From positions 124,001 to 188,000 of the forward strand of contig NZ_FONH01000005.1 in assembly GCF_900112865.1 (NCBI RefSeq): a stretch of 64,000 nucleotides of DNA, given 5' to 3'. The notes beneath the pieces are model-generated. The model saw only the letters and a program-made list of their open reading frames with translations, was not told where the DNA came from and searched no databases. The position numbers and the translations under genes are program-made. Of this stretch, positions 35,979-44,813 are shown in pieces. The stretch's first letter is position 1; each line of letters opens with the position of its first letter. Source of the stretch: Dyella marensis. Lineage in GTDB: Bacteria > Pseudomonadota > Gammaproteobacteria > Xanthomonadales > Rhodanobacteraceae.

Positions 35979-37007
35979 ATGCGCCTGGTCTCGCTTGCCC
36001 TTTGCCTGGCGCTGTGCGCCGCCGCCCCCGCCTTCGCACAGGAAGCACCGCCCGCACCGGCGCCTGCCGCCTCGGTGACCAACCTGGAATCGGTGGTGGT
36101 CAGCGGGGTGGTGCCCGGACCCGGCCTGTGGAAGGTGAGCAAGGGCGATCACGTGATGTACGTGCTCGGCACCTTGTCGCCGCTGCCGGAACACATGCAA
36201 TGGAAGACCGACGAGGTGGAAGGCGTGATCGCCGCCTCGCAAGAAGTGCTGTCTTCCCCCTCGGTATCGATCAAGCCGAAGGCGAGCTTTTTCGGAAAAC
36301 TATTCCTGCTGCCTTCGCTGATCGGCGCGCGCAAGAACCCGGATGGCGTCACCCTGCAGCAGGCAGTGCCGGCGGACCAGTACGCACGCTGGATGGTGCT
36401 CAAGCAGAAGTACATCGGCAACGATCGCAGCATCGAAAGCTGGCGCCCGATCTTCGCAGCGGTCGAGCTGTACGAGAAGGCGGTCAAGCGCAGCGGCCTC
36501 AATGCCTCCGGCGGCGTCAAGGACATGGTCCGCGAGCTGGCCAGGAAGCATGGTGTGAAGGTCAGCGCGACGCGCTACGAGATGGTGATCGAGGAGCCGC
36601 GCGCGGCGCTGAAGATCTTCAAGACCTCCTCGATGGAGGACCAGCAGTGCTTCAGCCAGACGCTGGACACGGTGGAGCACGGATTGGGCAACGTCACCGC
36701 ACGAGCGAATGCCTGGGCGGTCGGCGACATCGAGGCCCTGCGCGGCTTGCCGATGAACGATCAGCGCGAGGCCTGCATCGAGGCGATCACCGGTGCGGGG
36801 TTTGCGGAGAAGCTCGGCTTGAAGGACGTGCCGGGGAAGGTCGAGGCGACCTGGATGGCGGCGGTGGATCGCGCGGTGGGCGCGAATGCGCAGACCTTTG
36901 CGTTGTTGCCGATGGAGGAGGTGTTGTCGCCGAAGGGGTTGCTGGCGAAGTTGAAAGCCCGCGGCTATACCGTTACGGCGCCGGATGAGGAAGAGTCGAC
37001 ACCTTAG
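35979..37007 (+). CDS. TraB/GumN family exported protein
   Basis: 342 aa with Sec signal MRLVSLALCLALCAAAPAFAQEA. The domain shows LWKVSKGDHVMYVLGTLSPLPEHMQWKTDEVEGVI (the GTxH-like motif appears as GTLSPLPEHM), a helical middle with QVLKQKY-type segments, and a C-terminal LPMEEVLSPKGLLAKLKARGYTV typical of the TraB/GumN (PrgY) fold. The first metal-binding His differs from the commoner GTIH, so activity is uncertain. ATG 35979 was chosen for the signal peptide. Divergent from the kdp operon. Confidence 0.8.
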   Translation: MRLVSLALCLALCAAAPAFAQEAPPAPAPAASVTNLESVVVSGVVPGPGLWKVSKGDHVMYVLGTLSPLPEHMQWKTDEVEGVIAASQEVLSSPSVSIKPKASFFGKLFLLPSLIGARKNPDGVTLQQAVPADQYARWMVLKQKYIGNDRSIESWRPIFAAVELYEKAVKRSGLNASGGVKDMVRELARKHGVKVSATRYEMVIEEPRAALKIFKTSSMEDQQCFSQTLDTVEHGLGNVTARANAWAVGDIEALRGLPMNDQREACIEAITGAGFAEKLGLKDVPGKVEATWMAAVDRAVGANAQTFALLPMEEVLSPKGLLAKLKARGYTVTAPDEEESTP

Positions 37008-37013
37008 GCCCGC

Positions 37014-37052
37014 GCAGGTTGGGGTTCGCCTGCGGCTCACCCCAGCCTACGC
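37014..37052. repeat. Palindromic repeat family 1, single copy B
   Basis: GCAGGTTGGGGTTCGCC - TGCGG - CTCACCCCAGCCTACGC forms one hairpin between the convergent TraB/GumN and RluE-like genes. The complement of CTA at 37047-37049 is the stop codon of the RluE-like gene, as in copy A. Confidence 0.85.
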
Positions 37053-37580
37053 AATGACTCGCGTCTCCCCCGGCGCCAACCCATCCAGCGCATAACCCCC
37101 CACACTCACCCGTATCAACCGCAACGTCGGAAACCCCGCCGCTGCGGTCATCCGCCGCACCTGCCGGTTGCGCCCTTCGCGCAGGGTCACCGTGATCCAG
37201 CTGGTCGGGATGTTCTTGCGGAAGCGCACCGGCGGGTCGCGCGGCCACAGCCACTGCGGCTCGACCGCATGCTCGACACCGGCCGGCAAGGTCGGCCCAT
37301 CGTTGAGTGCCACGCCTCGCCGCAGCTGTGCCACTGCCTCGTCGGTGATCGCCCCATCCACCTGCACCAGGTACGTCTTCGGCTGCTTGTGTCGCGGATC
37401 GGTCAGCTGGTGCGCAAGCCTGCCGTCATCGGTGAGCAGCAACAAGCCTTCGCTGTCGTAGTCGAGCCGCCCCGCCGGATACACCTCTTTCTGGCGCACG
37501 AACTCGGCCAGCGTCCGCTTGTCCCCCTCGGGACTGAACTGGCACAGCACATTGAACGGCTTGTTGAGCGCCAGCAGCAT
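37047..37580 (-). CDS. rluE: RluE/RsuA-type pseudouridine synthase
   Basis: 177-aa enzyme isomerising a uridine in rRNA. Catalytic Asp40 lies in YPAGRLDYDSEGLLLLTDDG, then HKQPKTYLVQVDG and the C-terminal ITVTLREGRNRQVRRMTAAAGFPTLRLIRVSVG. There is no N-terminal S4 domain, which fits RluE rather than RsuA or RluB. The start at 37580 (MLLALNKPFNVLCQFS) is typical. Its TAG stop is inside repeat copy B. It lies nine bases after the lipoprotein methyltransferase stop. Confidence 0.92.
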   Translation of the reverse strand: MLLALNKPFNVLCQFSPEGDKRTLAEFVRQKEVYPAGRLDYDSEGLLLLTDDGRLAHQLTDPRHKQPKTYLVQVDGAITDEAVAQLRRGVALNDGPTLPAGVEHAVEPQWLWPRDPPVRFRKNIPTSWITVTLREGRNRQVRRMTAAAGFPTLRLIRVSVGGYALDGLAPGETRVIA

Positions 37581-37589
37581 GCGCCGCGC

Positions 37590-38486
37590 TCAATGCGCGG
37601 CGGTCTGCGCCGGGGCGTCCGGTTTGACGAAGCGCAGCGTCATGCGGTCGGACTCGCCGATCGCCAGGTACCTGGCCTTGTCCTGTTCGCCGAGCGTGAG
37701 CGTCGGCGGCAGCGTCCACACGCCCTTGGGATAGTCCTTGGTGTCCTTCGGGTTGGCGTTGACCTCGCTCTGCGCTTCGAGCCTGAAGCCGGCGTCGGTG
37801 GCCAGCTTGATCACGAAAGCGGTGGGCAGGTAACCGCTTTCCTTGATGTCTTCCAGCTTGGCGCCATCGGCGGCCCGATGATCGACCACGCCGAGCACGC
37901 CGCCGGGGCGCAGCGCCGTATAGAAGGCCTTGAACATGGCCGGGGCGCTGTTGTCCTCCACCCAGTTATGCACGTTGCGGAAGGTCAGCACCATGTCTGT
38001 CTGGCCGGCCGGGCCGAACGACGGCGCCTTGGGGTCGTACTCGACGATCTGCGCCTTGCCGTAGTGCTCCGGGTCGGCCGCAAACTTCGCGCGCAGGCCG
38101 CCGTCGCCGGCTTCGTTGCCGGATTTCTTCACCGCGGCGGTGTAGCTGCCGTTGTCCTTCAGCAGCGGTGCGAGGATCTCGGTGTACCAGCCGCCGCCGG
38201 GGGTGATCTCGATCACCTTCAGGTCCGGGCGGACGCCGAAGAACTGCAGCGTGCCCTTGGGATGGCGGTAGATATCGCGTGCCCGGTTCTTCTCCGAGCG
38301 CCAGCTGCCGGCCAGCACGTTGTCCAGCTGGGATGCGGTGAAGTCGTTGGCGCTGGTGGGCGGCACCAGGCCGCCGGCCGGCTGGTCCTGCTGCGCGTCC
38401 AGGGCGGCGGCGGGCATGGAATTGCCGGTGCAGGCCGCGAGCAGGGCGACGGCGAGCACGGGAGCGAAATGGCGGATCGTCGGCAT
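37590..38486 (-). CDS. Lipoprotein with SAM-methyltransferase-like domain (COG4798-like)
   Basis: 298 aa. ATG 38486 gives MPTIRHFAPVLAVALLAACTGN, a lipobox signal, so this methyltransferase-fold protein should be periplasmic. Motif I is VIEITPGGGWYTEILAPLL; TDMVLTFRNVHNW and ALRPGGVLGVVDHRA follow. Such predicted exported methyltransferases are known as a family, but how they would obtain SAM outside the cytoplasm is unclear. It may bind another ligand. It is followed closely by rluE on the same strand. Confidence 0.85.
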   Translation of the reverse strand: MPTIRHFAPVLAVALLAACTGNSMPAAALDAQQDQPAGGLVPPTSANDFTASQLDNVLAGSWRSEKNRARDIYRHPKGTLQFFGVRPDLKVIEITPGGGWYTEILAPLLKDNGSYTAAVKKSGNEAGDGGLRAKFAADPEHYGKAQIVEYDPKAPSFGPAGQTDMVLTFRNVHNWVEDNSAPAMFKAFYTALRPGGVLGVVDHRAADGAKLEDIKESGYLPTAFVIKLATDAGFRLEAQSEVNANPKDTKDYPKGVWTLPPTLTLGEQDKARYLAIGESDRMTLRFVKPDAPAQTAAH

Positions 38487-38608
38487 GGGGGCGTTTCCGT
38501 ATGGTGCCTGTTGGAGGCTAGCACGCGTTTTCGTGCCGGCCATGTATACGTTTGGTCGATGGACAGTGAGTGCGATGTGTAGCTAGGCGGGTTTCAAAAG
38601 CGGCCGAT

Positions 38609-39271
38609 TCAGAACGGCCGCGGGCATACCGACTGCAGCCCGTCGATGTGCTCGTGCAGGTCCGGCGCGATGCCCTGCCACATCGGGTCGAGGATGAAGT
38701 CGATGCCCTCGTAGCGCGCCAGCTTGGCGGCCGGGATGAAGTCGGCGTCGCCCGCGACCAGCACGATCTGGTCCACCAGCTTCTTGTAGGTGAGTGCGGC
38801 GATGTCGATGCCGATCTTCATGTCGACCTGGGTCTGGCGCATATCCGGCTCGAAATGCTCGTCGCCCAGCTCGTCCCAGTGCAGGGCGCCGTCGCGCAGC
38901 TGCTGGTAGGCCTGGTGCTTGAGCTTCCACTCGCCGCGCTCGGCCAGCCGGCCCAGGCGCAGCGCCATCTTGCGCTGGCGGCGCAACTGGTCGTGCAGGT
39001 CGCGGCGGAACGCGGCCGCGCCGGTGCGCGAGAAGTCGTAGCTGTCGCCGCTGATCGGGCGCACGAAGCTCTTTTCCAGCGGCGGGCAGTCGTAGAAGAA
39101 GATGCGGTACAGCGCCTCGCGCGGACGGTCCAGCGCCTTGAGGTGCTCCAGCGCCATGCCGAACACGGTCTTGGCCACGGTGCGTGCGTCATTGGCGTCG
39201 CGCTCGCCCCACACTTTGCGGTAGCGCGCAAGAAAGAACGCGCCGTCGACGAGGATGGCGGTGCTGGGCAT
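38609..39271 (-). CDS. NYN-domain (PIN-like) RNase family protein
   Basis: 220 aa. The NYN/LabA-DUF88 acidic residues are present: Asp9 in AILVDGAFF, Asp150 and Asp156 in VDMKIGIDIAAL, Asp175/177 in VAGDADFIP. The family contains metal-dependent RNases and some defence or RNA-processing factors; no partner domain is present here. A LysR gene upstream ends in its own terminator, so this gene is separately transcribed. Biological role unknown. Confidence 0.85.
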   Translation of the reverse strand: MPSTAILVDGAFFLARYRKVWGERDANDARTVAKTVFGMALEHLKALDRPREALYRIFFYDCPPLEKSFVRPISGDSYDFSRTGAAAFRRDLHDQLRRQRKMALRLGRLAERGEWKLKHQAYQQLRDGALHWDELGDEHFEPDMRQTQVDMKIGIDIAALTYKKLVDQIVLVAGDADFIPAAKLARYEGIDFILDPMWQGIAPDLHEHIDGLQSVCPRPF

Positions 39272-39306
39272 GGGAAATCCTTGAATCCGGGGGTGCGGGG
39301 ACGCTC

Positions 39307-39336
39307 AAAAAAAACGCCGGCCCCTAGCGGCCGGCG
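39307..39336 (-). terminator. Intrinsic terminator of the LysR gene
   Basis: On the minus strand, stem CGCCGGCC/GGCCGGCG with a six-base loop is followed by eight U (A-run at 39307-39314 on the plus strand). It lies 31 bases past the LysR stop. Confidence 0.93.
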
Positions 39337-39367
39337 CGTGCATTCTAAGGCAAGCTGCGGCGCGGCT

Positions 39368-40282
39368 TCATCCGGCGACGGCGCGCCGGCCGGCGGCGTC
39401 GGCCAGGCCGCGCGCATAAGCCTCGGCTTCGCAGCGGATCCAGTCGCGGAAGATGCGCAGGCCCTCGTGCTCCAGCGAGCGCGGCGGATAGACCAGGTAA
39501 TACGCCTCGGTGATCGGCATGTAGCGCTCGCCCAGCACGTGCAGCAGGCCGGCTTCGACCAGCGGCCGCGCGGTGACCATGCGGCCCAGCGCCACGCCCA
39601 TGCCTTCCAGCGCGCCGCGCTGCAAGGCGTCGGTGGTGTCGAACTGCGCCACGTAGCGGCGCGGCGGCGTGCCGCCGAACTGTTCGAACCAGTCGCGCCA
39701 GCGATTGCCCGGATCGCCCAGCAGGGGCCAGGCGCCAAGGTCGTCCGGATCGGTGCCGCGCATGCGTTCCAGCAGGGCAGTGGAAGCGACCGGCGCGATC
39801 CATTCGCCGAACAGATGCTCGCTCTCGACGCCGTCCCATACGCCGCGGCCGTAGCGCACCGCGGCGTCGACCGCATCGCGCTCGAAATCCACCAGCAGCG
39901 CGCTCGATTGCAGGTTGAGCTCCAGCTCCGGGTGCGCCGCCACCAGCCGCGCCAGGCGCGGCACCAGCCAGCTGCTCATCACGCCGGGGCTGGCGCTGAG
40001 CGTGAGCGCTTCCTCGCGGCGGCAGCGATACGTGGTCATCGCCCGGTCGAGGCCTTCGAAGTGATGCCCCACCGCTTCCAGCAGGCGGCGGCCTTCGGCG
40101 GTCAGTTGCACGCCGCGCGGGCCGCGATCGAACAGGCGCCGCTCCAGGCGCTGTTCCAGCTGGCGGATCTGGTGGCTGAGCGCGCTGACGGTGAGGTTGG
40201 CCTGCTCCGCGGCACGCGACAGATTGCCCAGCCGCGCGGCGCTGACGAACTGCTGCAGAAGGTCGAGCGAGATTCGAGGCAT
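39368..40282 (-). CDS. LysR-family transcriptional regulator (GcvA-like)
   Basis: 304 aa. N-terminal winged HTH (LLQQFVSAARLGNLSRAAEQANLTVSALSHQIRQLEQRLERRLF) and the substrate-binding domain from about residue 90. The sequence RGVQLTAEGRRLLEAV and the effector domain layout resemble GcvA-type regulators. Starts at ATG 40282. The divergent genes at 40390 (small protein) and 40689 (aldo/keto reductase) are its likely nearest targets; this is inference from position. Confidence 0.93.
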   Translation of the reverse strand: MPRISLDLLQQFVSAARLGNLSRAAEQANLTVSALSHQIRQLEQRLERRLFDRGPRGVQLTAEGRRLLEAVGHHFEGLDRAMTTYRCRREEALTLSASPGVMSSWLVPRLARLVAAHPELELNLQSSALLVDFERDAVDAAVRYGRGVWDGVESEHLFGEWIAPVASTALLERMRGTDPDDLGAWPLLGDPGNRWRDWFEQFGGTPPRRYVAQFDTTDALQRGALEGMGVALGRMVTARPLVEAGLLHVLGERYMPITEAYYLVYPPRSLEHEGLRIFRDWIRCEAEAYARGLADAAGRRAVAG

Positions 40283-40389
40283 CTTGAATATCCCTCAAGG
40301 CTGGCTTGCGAATATATCGCTTTGTCGGGCCATGGCGGCTGTCTATCTTGAGCGGGCCGCTAGATGGCGGCGCACCCGGGAGGCCTCTC

Positions 40390-40590
40390 ATGCGCTCGAT
40401 CTGGACCGACCTGCTGTTCCTGCACGGCCACGTCGCCGACGTGACGCTGGCGCGGCGCCTGGCCGCCGAGCCCGAGCTTGGGAGCAAGCCGGAGCGACGT
40501 TCGCTGCACAAGCAGGAAGCGGCGCGCCCGGCGCGTCTGGAAGCCTCGCGGATCCCCCCGTGCGGCGGCGGGGCGTGCAGTCCGACCTGA
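40390..40590 (+). CDS. Small protein divergent from LysR gene, 66 aa
   Basis: MRSIWTDLLFLHGHVADVTLARRLAAEPE is followed by a basic, low-complexity tail. The N-terminal part has good codon bias and looks like a real amphipathic sequence. I have the impression that comparable short proteins sit beside LysR genes in related bacteria, but cannot check this. ATG 40390 has no strong SD. It may be a regulated small protein or a leader peptide for the aldo/keto reductase gene 98 bases downstream. Confidence 0.42.
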   Translation: MRSIWTDLLFLHGHVADVTLARRLAAEPELGSKPERRSLHKQEAARPARLEASRIPPCGGGACSPT

Positions 40591-40688
40591 GGCGTCGACT
40601 TGAATTGGCGCGCAGGTAGCGGCACGTTTCCTGGACAAGTCGCCGGCAACGCCGGCGCTTCCCCATCCCAAGCCAAGGAAACGCCGCC

Positions 40689-41633
40689 ATGCAACACCGC
40701 CGCCTCGGCCGTTCTGACCTGTCCATCGCCCCGCTGGCCTTCGGCGGCAATGTGTTCGGCTGGAGCGTCGACGAAAAGCGCTCGTTCGAGCTGCTGGACC
40801 AGTTCGTCGACGCCGGCTTCAACCTGATCGATACCGCCGACGTGTACTCCGCCTGGGCACCGGGCAACCGCGGCGGCGAGTCGGAAACCATCATCGGCAA
40901 GTGGTTGAAACAAAGCGGCAAGCGCGACCGCGTGCTGATCGCCACCAAGGTAGCCAAGTGGGTGGAGCACAAGGGCCTGGCGCCGCTGAACATCCAGCAG
41001 GCGGTGGAGGGCTCGCTCAAGCGCCTGCAGACCGATCATATCGACCTGTACCAGGCGCACGAAGACGATGCGAGCGTGCCGCTGCACGAGACCCTCGGCG
41101 CATTCGCGCGGCTGATCGAGCAGGGCAAGGTGCGGGTGATCGGCGCGTCCAACTACGGCGCGGACCGTTTCGCCGAGGCGCTGGACGTCTCCGCCCGTCA
41201 CAACCTGCCCCGCTACGAGAGCCTGCAGCCGGAATACAACCTGATGGTGCGCGGCGACTACGAGAAGTACCTGGAGCCGCTGGTGACGAAGGAGCAGGTC
41301 GGCGTGATCAATTACTACGCGCTGGCCAGCGGCTTCCTGAGCGGCAAGTACCGCAGCGAGACGGACCTGGGCAAGAGCGCGGCGCGCGCGGCGGCGGTGC
41401 GGAAGTTCCTCAATCCGCGCGGCATGGGTGTGCTGGCGGCGCTGGACGATGTGGCGAAAACGCACCGCGCCACGCCTTCGCAGGTGGCGCTGGCCTGGCT
41501 GATGGCGCGGCCGAGCATCACGGCGCCGATCGCCAGTGCGACGAGTGCGGAGCAGCTCAATGACTTGATCGGCGCGGCGCGGCTGCAGTTGAGCGCGACG
41601 GAGATCGCGCAGCTGGATGCGGCGAGCGCATAA
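40689..41633 (+). CDS. Aldo/keto reductase
   Basis: 314-aa NADPH-dependent TIM-barrel oxidoreductase. The catalytic tetrad is visible: Asp48 in NLIDTADVY, Tyr53, Lys87 in LIATKVAKW and His124 in LYQAHEDD. The signature MQHRRLGRSDLSIAPLAFGGNVFGW and VRVIGASNYGADRF place it in the AKR group near YajO and Tas. ATG 40689 follows AAGGAAA. It is divergent from the LysR gene, which may control it. The physiological substrate is unknown. Confidence 0.93.
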   Translation: MQHRRLGRSDLSIAPLAFGGNVFGWSVDEKRSFELLDQFVDAGFNLIDTADVYSAWAPGNRGGESETIIGKWLKQSGKRDRVLIATKVAKWVEHKGLAPLNIQQAVEGSLKRLQTDHIDLYQAHEDDASVPLHETLGAFARLIEQGKVRVIGASNYGADRFAEALDVSARHNLPRYESLQPEYNLMVRGDYEKYLEPLVTKEQVGVINYYALASGFLSGKYRSETDLGKSAARAAAVRKFLNPRGMGVLAALDDVAKTHRATPSQVALAWLMARPSITAPIASATSAEQLNDLIGAARLQLSATEIAQLDAASA

Positions 41634-41649
41634 CCGCGAGATGTCCGGC

Positions 41650-41686
41650 GTAGGTTGGGGTTCGCCTTCGGCTCACCCCAACCTAC
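41650..41686. repeat. Palindromic repeat family 1, single copy C
   Basis: GTAGGTTGGGGTTCGCC - TTCG - GCTCACCCCAACCTAC, one hairpin between the convergent aldo/keto reductase and tatD genes. It ends 12 bases before the tatD stop codon. Confidence 0.85.
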
Positions 41687-41697
41687 GCCAGCATTTT

Positions 41698-42483
41698 CTA
41701 CAGGCCGAAGAATTTCTCGGCCGTCGCCGTGCTGTTCGCCGCGGTGACCTCCACCGGCTCCCCACGATCCCGCGCGATCTCATAGCAGATATGCCGCAGG
41801 TACATCGGCTCGTTGCGCCGATGGCTGGGCTGCGGCTTGACCGTGCGCGGCAATAGATACGGCGCATCCGTCTCGATCATCAGGCGGTCGGCGGGAATTT
41901 CCTTCACCAGCTCGCGCAGATGAGTGCCGCGGCGTTCGTCGCAGATCCAGCCGGTGATGCCGATATGGCAGTCCAGCGCCAGGTAATCGCGCAGCGCCGC
42001 ACCGGTGTCGGTGAAGCAGTGCACCACCGCCGCCGGTACCCGGTCGCGATAGCGGCGCAGCAAGGCGAGGAAATCCTCATGCGCGTCGCGCTGATGCAGG
42101 AACAGCGGCTTGCCAAGGTCGGCGGCGATGCGCAGCTGGCGCTCGAACGCGTCCAGCTGCACCTCGCGCGGCGAGTAGTTGCGGTGATAGTCCAGGCCGG
42201 TCTCGCCGACCGCGCGCATTTCCGGCTGGGTGTGCAGCTCACGCAGCAGTGCGTCGGTGGCCTCGTCGTAGTCCACCGCGTGGTGCGGGTGCACGCCCGC
42301 GGTGGCGTACAGCTCGCCGGGATGGCGGCGCGCCAGTTCCAGCGCATGGACGCTGGCCTCGCGCGAGGCGCCGGTGACCACCATGCGGGTGACGCCGTGC
42401 TCGCGGGCACGCGCCAGCACCTCGTCGAAGTCGTGGCGGAAGGATTCGTGGGTGAGGTTGGCGCCGATGTCGAGCAGGTGCAT
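41698..42483 (-). CDS. tatD: TatD-family metal-dependent DNase
   Basis: 261-aa TIM-barrel hydrolase. The start MHLLDIGANLTHESF is the TatD variant of the usual DTHCH. Metal ligands and catalytic positions are seen in AVGETGLDYHRN, KPLFLHQRDAHEDFL, AVVHCFT and IETDAPYLLPR. TatD proteins act as 3'-5' DNases in repair and DNA fragmentation (family knowledge). ATG 42483; the 347 bases upstream belong to the divergent protease leader. Confidence 0.94.
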   Translation of the reverse strand: MHLLDIGANLTHESFRHDFDEVLARAREHGVTRMVVTGASREASVHALELARRHPGELYATAGVHPHHAVDYDEATDALLRELHTQPEMRAVGETGLDYHRNYSPREVQLDAFERQLRIAADLGKPLFLHQRDAHEDFLALLRRYRDRVPAAVVHCFTDTGAALRDYLALDCHIGITGWICDERRGTHLRELVKEIPADRLMIETDAPYLLPRTVKPQPSHRRNEPMYLRHICYEIARDRGEPVEVTAANSTATAEKFFGL

Positions 42484-42829
42484 GGATCCGGAAGCGTCGC
42501 AAAAGAACGCATTGTCCCTGAGGGCCGCGATCGGGGCAAAAGGCGGCGAATCGCACGGCAGGAGTGGCTTCTGACCCCCGAAGGCGGTGCGGACGGATCC
42601 CGGAGGGTGCGAAAAATTCCTATGAACTTACGTGCGCCGTCGACATTTCCTTCGGATTTGTCTTGTTAGCGTGAACCCGGGTCCACCAGTTCCGGCGGAC
42701 CCGCTCATTGATCGGGGGAGGAGTCGGGCCAAGTGGCCCGGCGGACGGGTCGCGCTCTGGGGAGGGCGCGCCGGCCGGCAATCCTGGAGCACCCCCGCTC
42801 AATCCATCCAGACCATAGAGGGAGTTCGA
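42484..42829. promoter_or_regulatory. Control region and structured leader of subtilase gene
   Basis: 346 bases without a gene. Near 42655-42670 the sequence TTGTCTTGTTAGCG is the least GC-rich part and a possible promoter site. Downstream, three hairpins follow in order: GGGTCCACC/GGCGGACCC (about 42679-42703), CGGGCC-AAGT-GGCCCG (42725-42740) and a CGCGC/GCGCG stem (about 42751-42770). An SD GAGGGAG at 42818-42824 completes the leader. A structured untranslated leader of about 150 bases is suggested; no known riboswitch was recognised. Confidence 0.4.
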
Positions 42830-44464
42830 ATGAATCGTTCGCATGTGAAGCTGCTGGCCGCCTCGCTGATGCTGGCCCTGGGCCTGCCCACCGCCGCCAT
42901 CGCCGCCGATGACATCGCCGGCAACACCCGCTTCGATCTGAGCTCGGTGCAAGACAACGCTACCTATGACCGCTTCGTCGTCGTCTACCGCGACGGCAGC
43001 ACCGAGCGCGGCAGCTCCGCCGCCGCGGTGCAGGCGATGTCGGCCGCGGCCGGCAAGGCCAGGCTTACCGACGCCGTGCAGTTCGGCGGCCGCGCCCTGG
43101 GCCTCAACTACAAGCGCAAGCTGGCCAGCGGCGGCGACCTGGTCACCACCTCGCGCCGCCTGAACGCGGCCGAGGCCCGCCAGTTCGTGCAGCAGATCGC
43201 CGCCGACCCGGCGGTGGAATTCGTGCAGCCGGATTATCTGCGCCAGGCGCTGGACAAGCCGAGCAAGGTGGTACTGCCGCAGGGCGCGGCCACCTTCACC
43301 ACGCCGAACGACCAGTACTTCGCCGGCTACCAGTGGGATTACCTCGCCGCCGGCGGCGCGGCCTTCGCCGATGCCAGCCTGGGCACCAACGTGGCCAACT
43401 GGGGCGGCGCCAACATCAAGCAGGCGTGGACCCTGGCCGACGGCACCGGCGTGGTGATCGCCAGCCTCGACACCGGCGTCACCAACCATCCGGACCTGGA
43501 CCTGACCCTGGCCAACGCCGGCTACGACTTCACCAGCACCGCGCTGGTCTCCGGTCGCAGCGCCGACGGCCGCGCCGCCGGCGGCTGGGACCTGGGCGAC
43601 TGGACCACCGGAAGCAAGTACCTCGCCACCAACGGCGGTTGCGTGGATTCCAGCCATCCGGCCGAGGACAGCAGCTGGCACGGCACTCACGTGTTCGGCA
43701 CCGCCGGCGGCGAGAAGACCAACAACACCACCGGCATGGTCGGTACGGCCTTCGGCGCCAAGGTGTTGCCGGTGCGCGTGCTGGGTCATTGCGGCGGCTA
43801 CGACAGCGATATCGCCGACGCCATCACCTGGGCCTCGGGCGGCCACGTCAACGGCGTGCCGGACAATGCCAACCCGGCCAAGGTGATCAGCATGAGCCTG
43901 GGCGGCAGCGGTACCTGCACCTCCAGCAGCGTGACCGGCCAGGCGATCAGCGGCGCGATCAGCCGCGGCGCCACCGTGGTGGTGGCGGCGGGCAACAGCA
44001 ACGCCAACGTGTCCGGCTTCTCGCCGGCCAGCTGCCCCGGCGTGGTCGCCGTGGCCGCCACCGGCATCACCAGCCGCCGCGCGTACTACTCCAACTACGG
44101 CAAGGGCATCACCCTGGCCGCGCCGGGCGGCGGCGTCTACGCCAACGACGGTTCCAGCGGCTCGCAGGCGACCACGGGCTTCATCTGGTCGACCATCGAC
44201 TCCGGCACCACCACGCCGTCCGGTTCCACCTATGGCGGCATGGCCGGCACTTCGCAGGCCACCCCGCACGTGGCCGGCGCAGTGGCGCTGATGCAGAGCT
44301 ATCGCCTTGCGCTGGGCAAGTCGCTGCTGAGCTCGACGCAGATCACCTCGCTGCTGAAGTCCTCGGCGAGCGCGCCGCACGTCGCGGCCAGCGGCAGCAA
44401 GCCGATCGGCGCGGGCATCCTCAATGCCTACGCGGCGGTGCAGGCGGCGGGGGCGCAGCCTTGA
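42830..44464 (+). CDS. Secreted S8 subtilisin-like serine protease
   Basis: 544 aa: Sec signal to about residue 26 (LMLALGLPTAAIAA), then an I9-type propeptide (~45-140: YDRFVVVYRDGS ... FVQQIAADPAVEFVQPDYL), then the catalytic domain. Asp214 is in VIASLDTGVTNHPDL, His284 in SSWHGTHVFGT, oxyanion Asn389 in VVAAGNSNAN, and Ser475 in GMAGTSQATPHVAGAVAL. It ends soon after the catalytic domain with no C-terminal domain. An extracellular protease of the S8A type common in this order and a plausible type II secretion substrate, whose operon lies 4.5 kb downstream. ATG 42830 has SD GAGGGAG. Confidence 0.95.
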   Translation: MNRSHVKLLAASLMLALGLPTAAIAADDIAGNTRFDLSSVQDNATYDRFVVVYRDGSTERGSSAAAVQAMSAAAGKARLTDAVQFGGRALGLNYKRKLASGGDLVTTSRRLNAAEARQFVQQIAADPAVEFVQPDYLRQALDKPSKVVLPQGAATFTTPNDQYFAGYQWDYLAAGGAAFADASLGTNVANWGGANIKQAWTLADGTGVVIASLDTGVTNHPDLDLTLANAGYDFTSTALVSGRSADGRAAGGWDLGDWTTGSKYLATNGGCVDSSHPAEDSSWHGTHVFGTAGGEKTNNTTGMVGTAFGAKVLPVRVLGHCGGYDSDIADAITWASGGHVNGVPDNANPAKVISMSLGGSGTCTSSSVTGQAISGAISRGATVVVAAGNSNANVSGFSPASCPGVVAVAATGITSRRAYYSNYGKGITLAAPGGGVYANDGSSGSQATTGFIWSTIDSGTTTPSGSTYGGMAGTSQATPHVAGAVALMQSYRLALGKSLLSSTQITSLLKSSASAPHVAASGSKPIGAGILNAYAAVQAAGAQP

Positions 44465-44494
44465 GCTGAGCTCGCGGCATCAGCTTGCACCACG

Positions 44495-44527
44495 AAGGCC
44501 GGCGCGGGATGCGCCGGCCTTTTTTTT
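44495..44527 (+). terminator. Intrinsic terminator after subtilase
   Basis: Stem AAGGCCGGCGC/GCGCCGGCCTT with loop GGGAT, followed by a T-run, 30 bases past the stop. The remaining gap to 44830 contains no recognised feature except a GTCG-T8-CGAC hairpin just after it and the leader of the next gene. Confidence 0.95.
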
Positions 44528-44813
44528 GCCTGTCGTTTTTTTTCGACGGAGTGGGTGCCGTTTGTCGCCAACGGGTTTCGTATGCGGTGAATGCTTAGGG
44601 AGTCGTCCGAATGTCGGCGACTTGTGAAGGCGATGACCGGCGGCCGATGCCAACATGACTCACGCCATGCTCGTTCCGACCGAGCGCAAAACCTCCCGCG
44701 GCAACCAGCATCGGCCAACCATTTCATCTTCATGCCGATGGCTCCGCCATCGGCGGGGAGGTGTGCGCATTCGGCGCGGGCCATCGGCGAATCCATGGCC
44801 AGGGCGCTGCACC

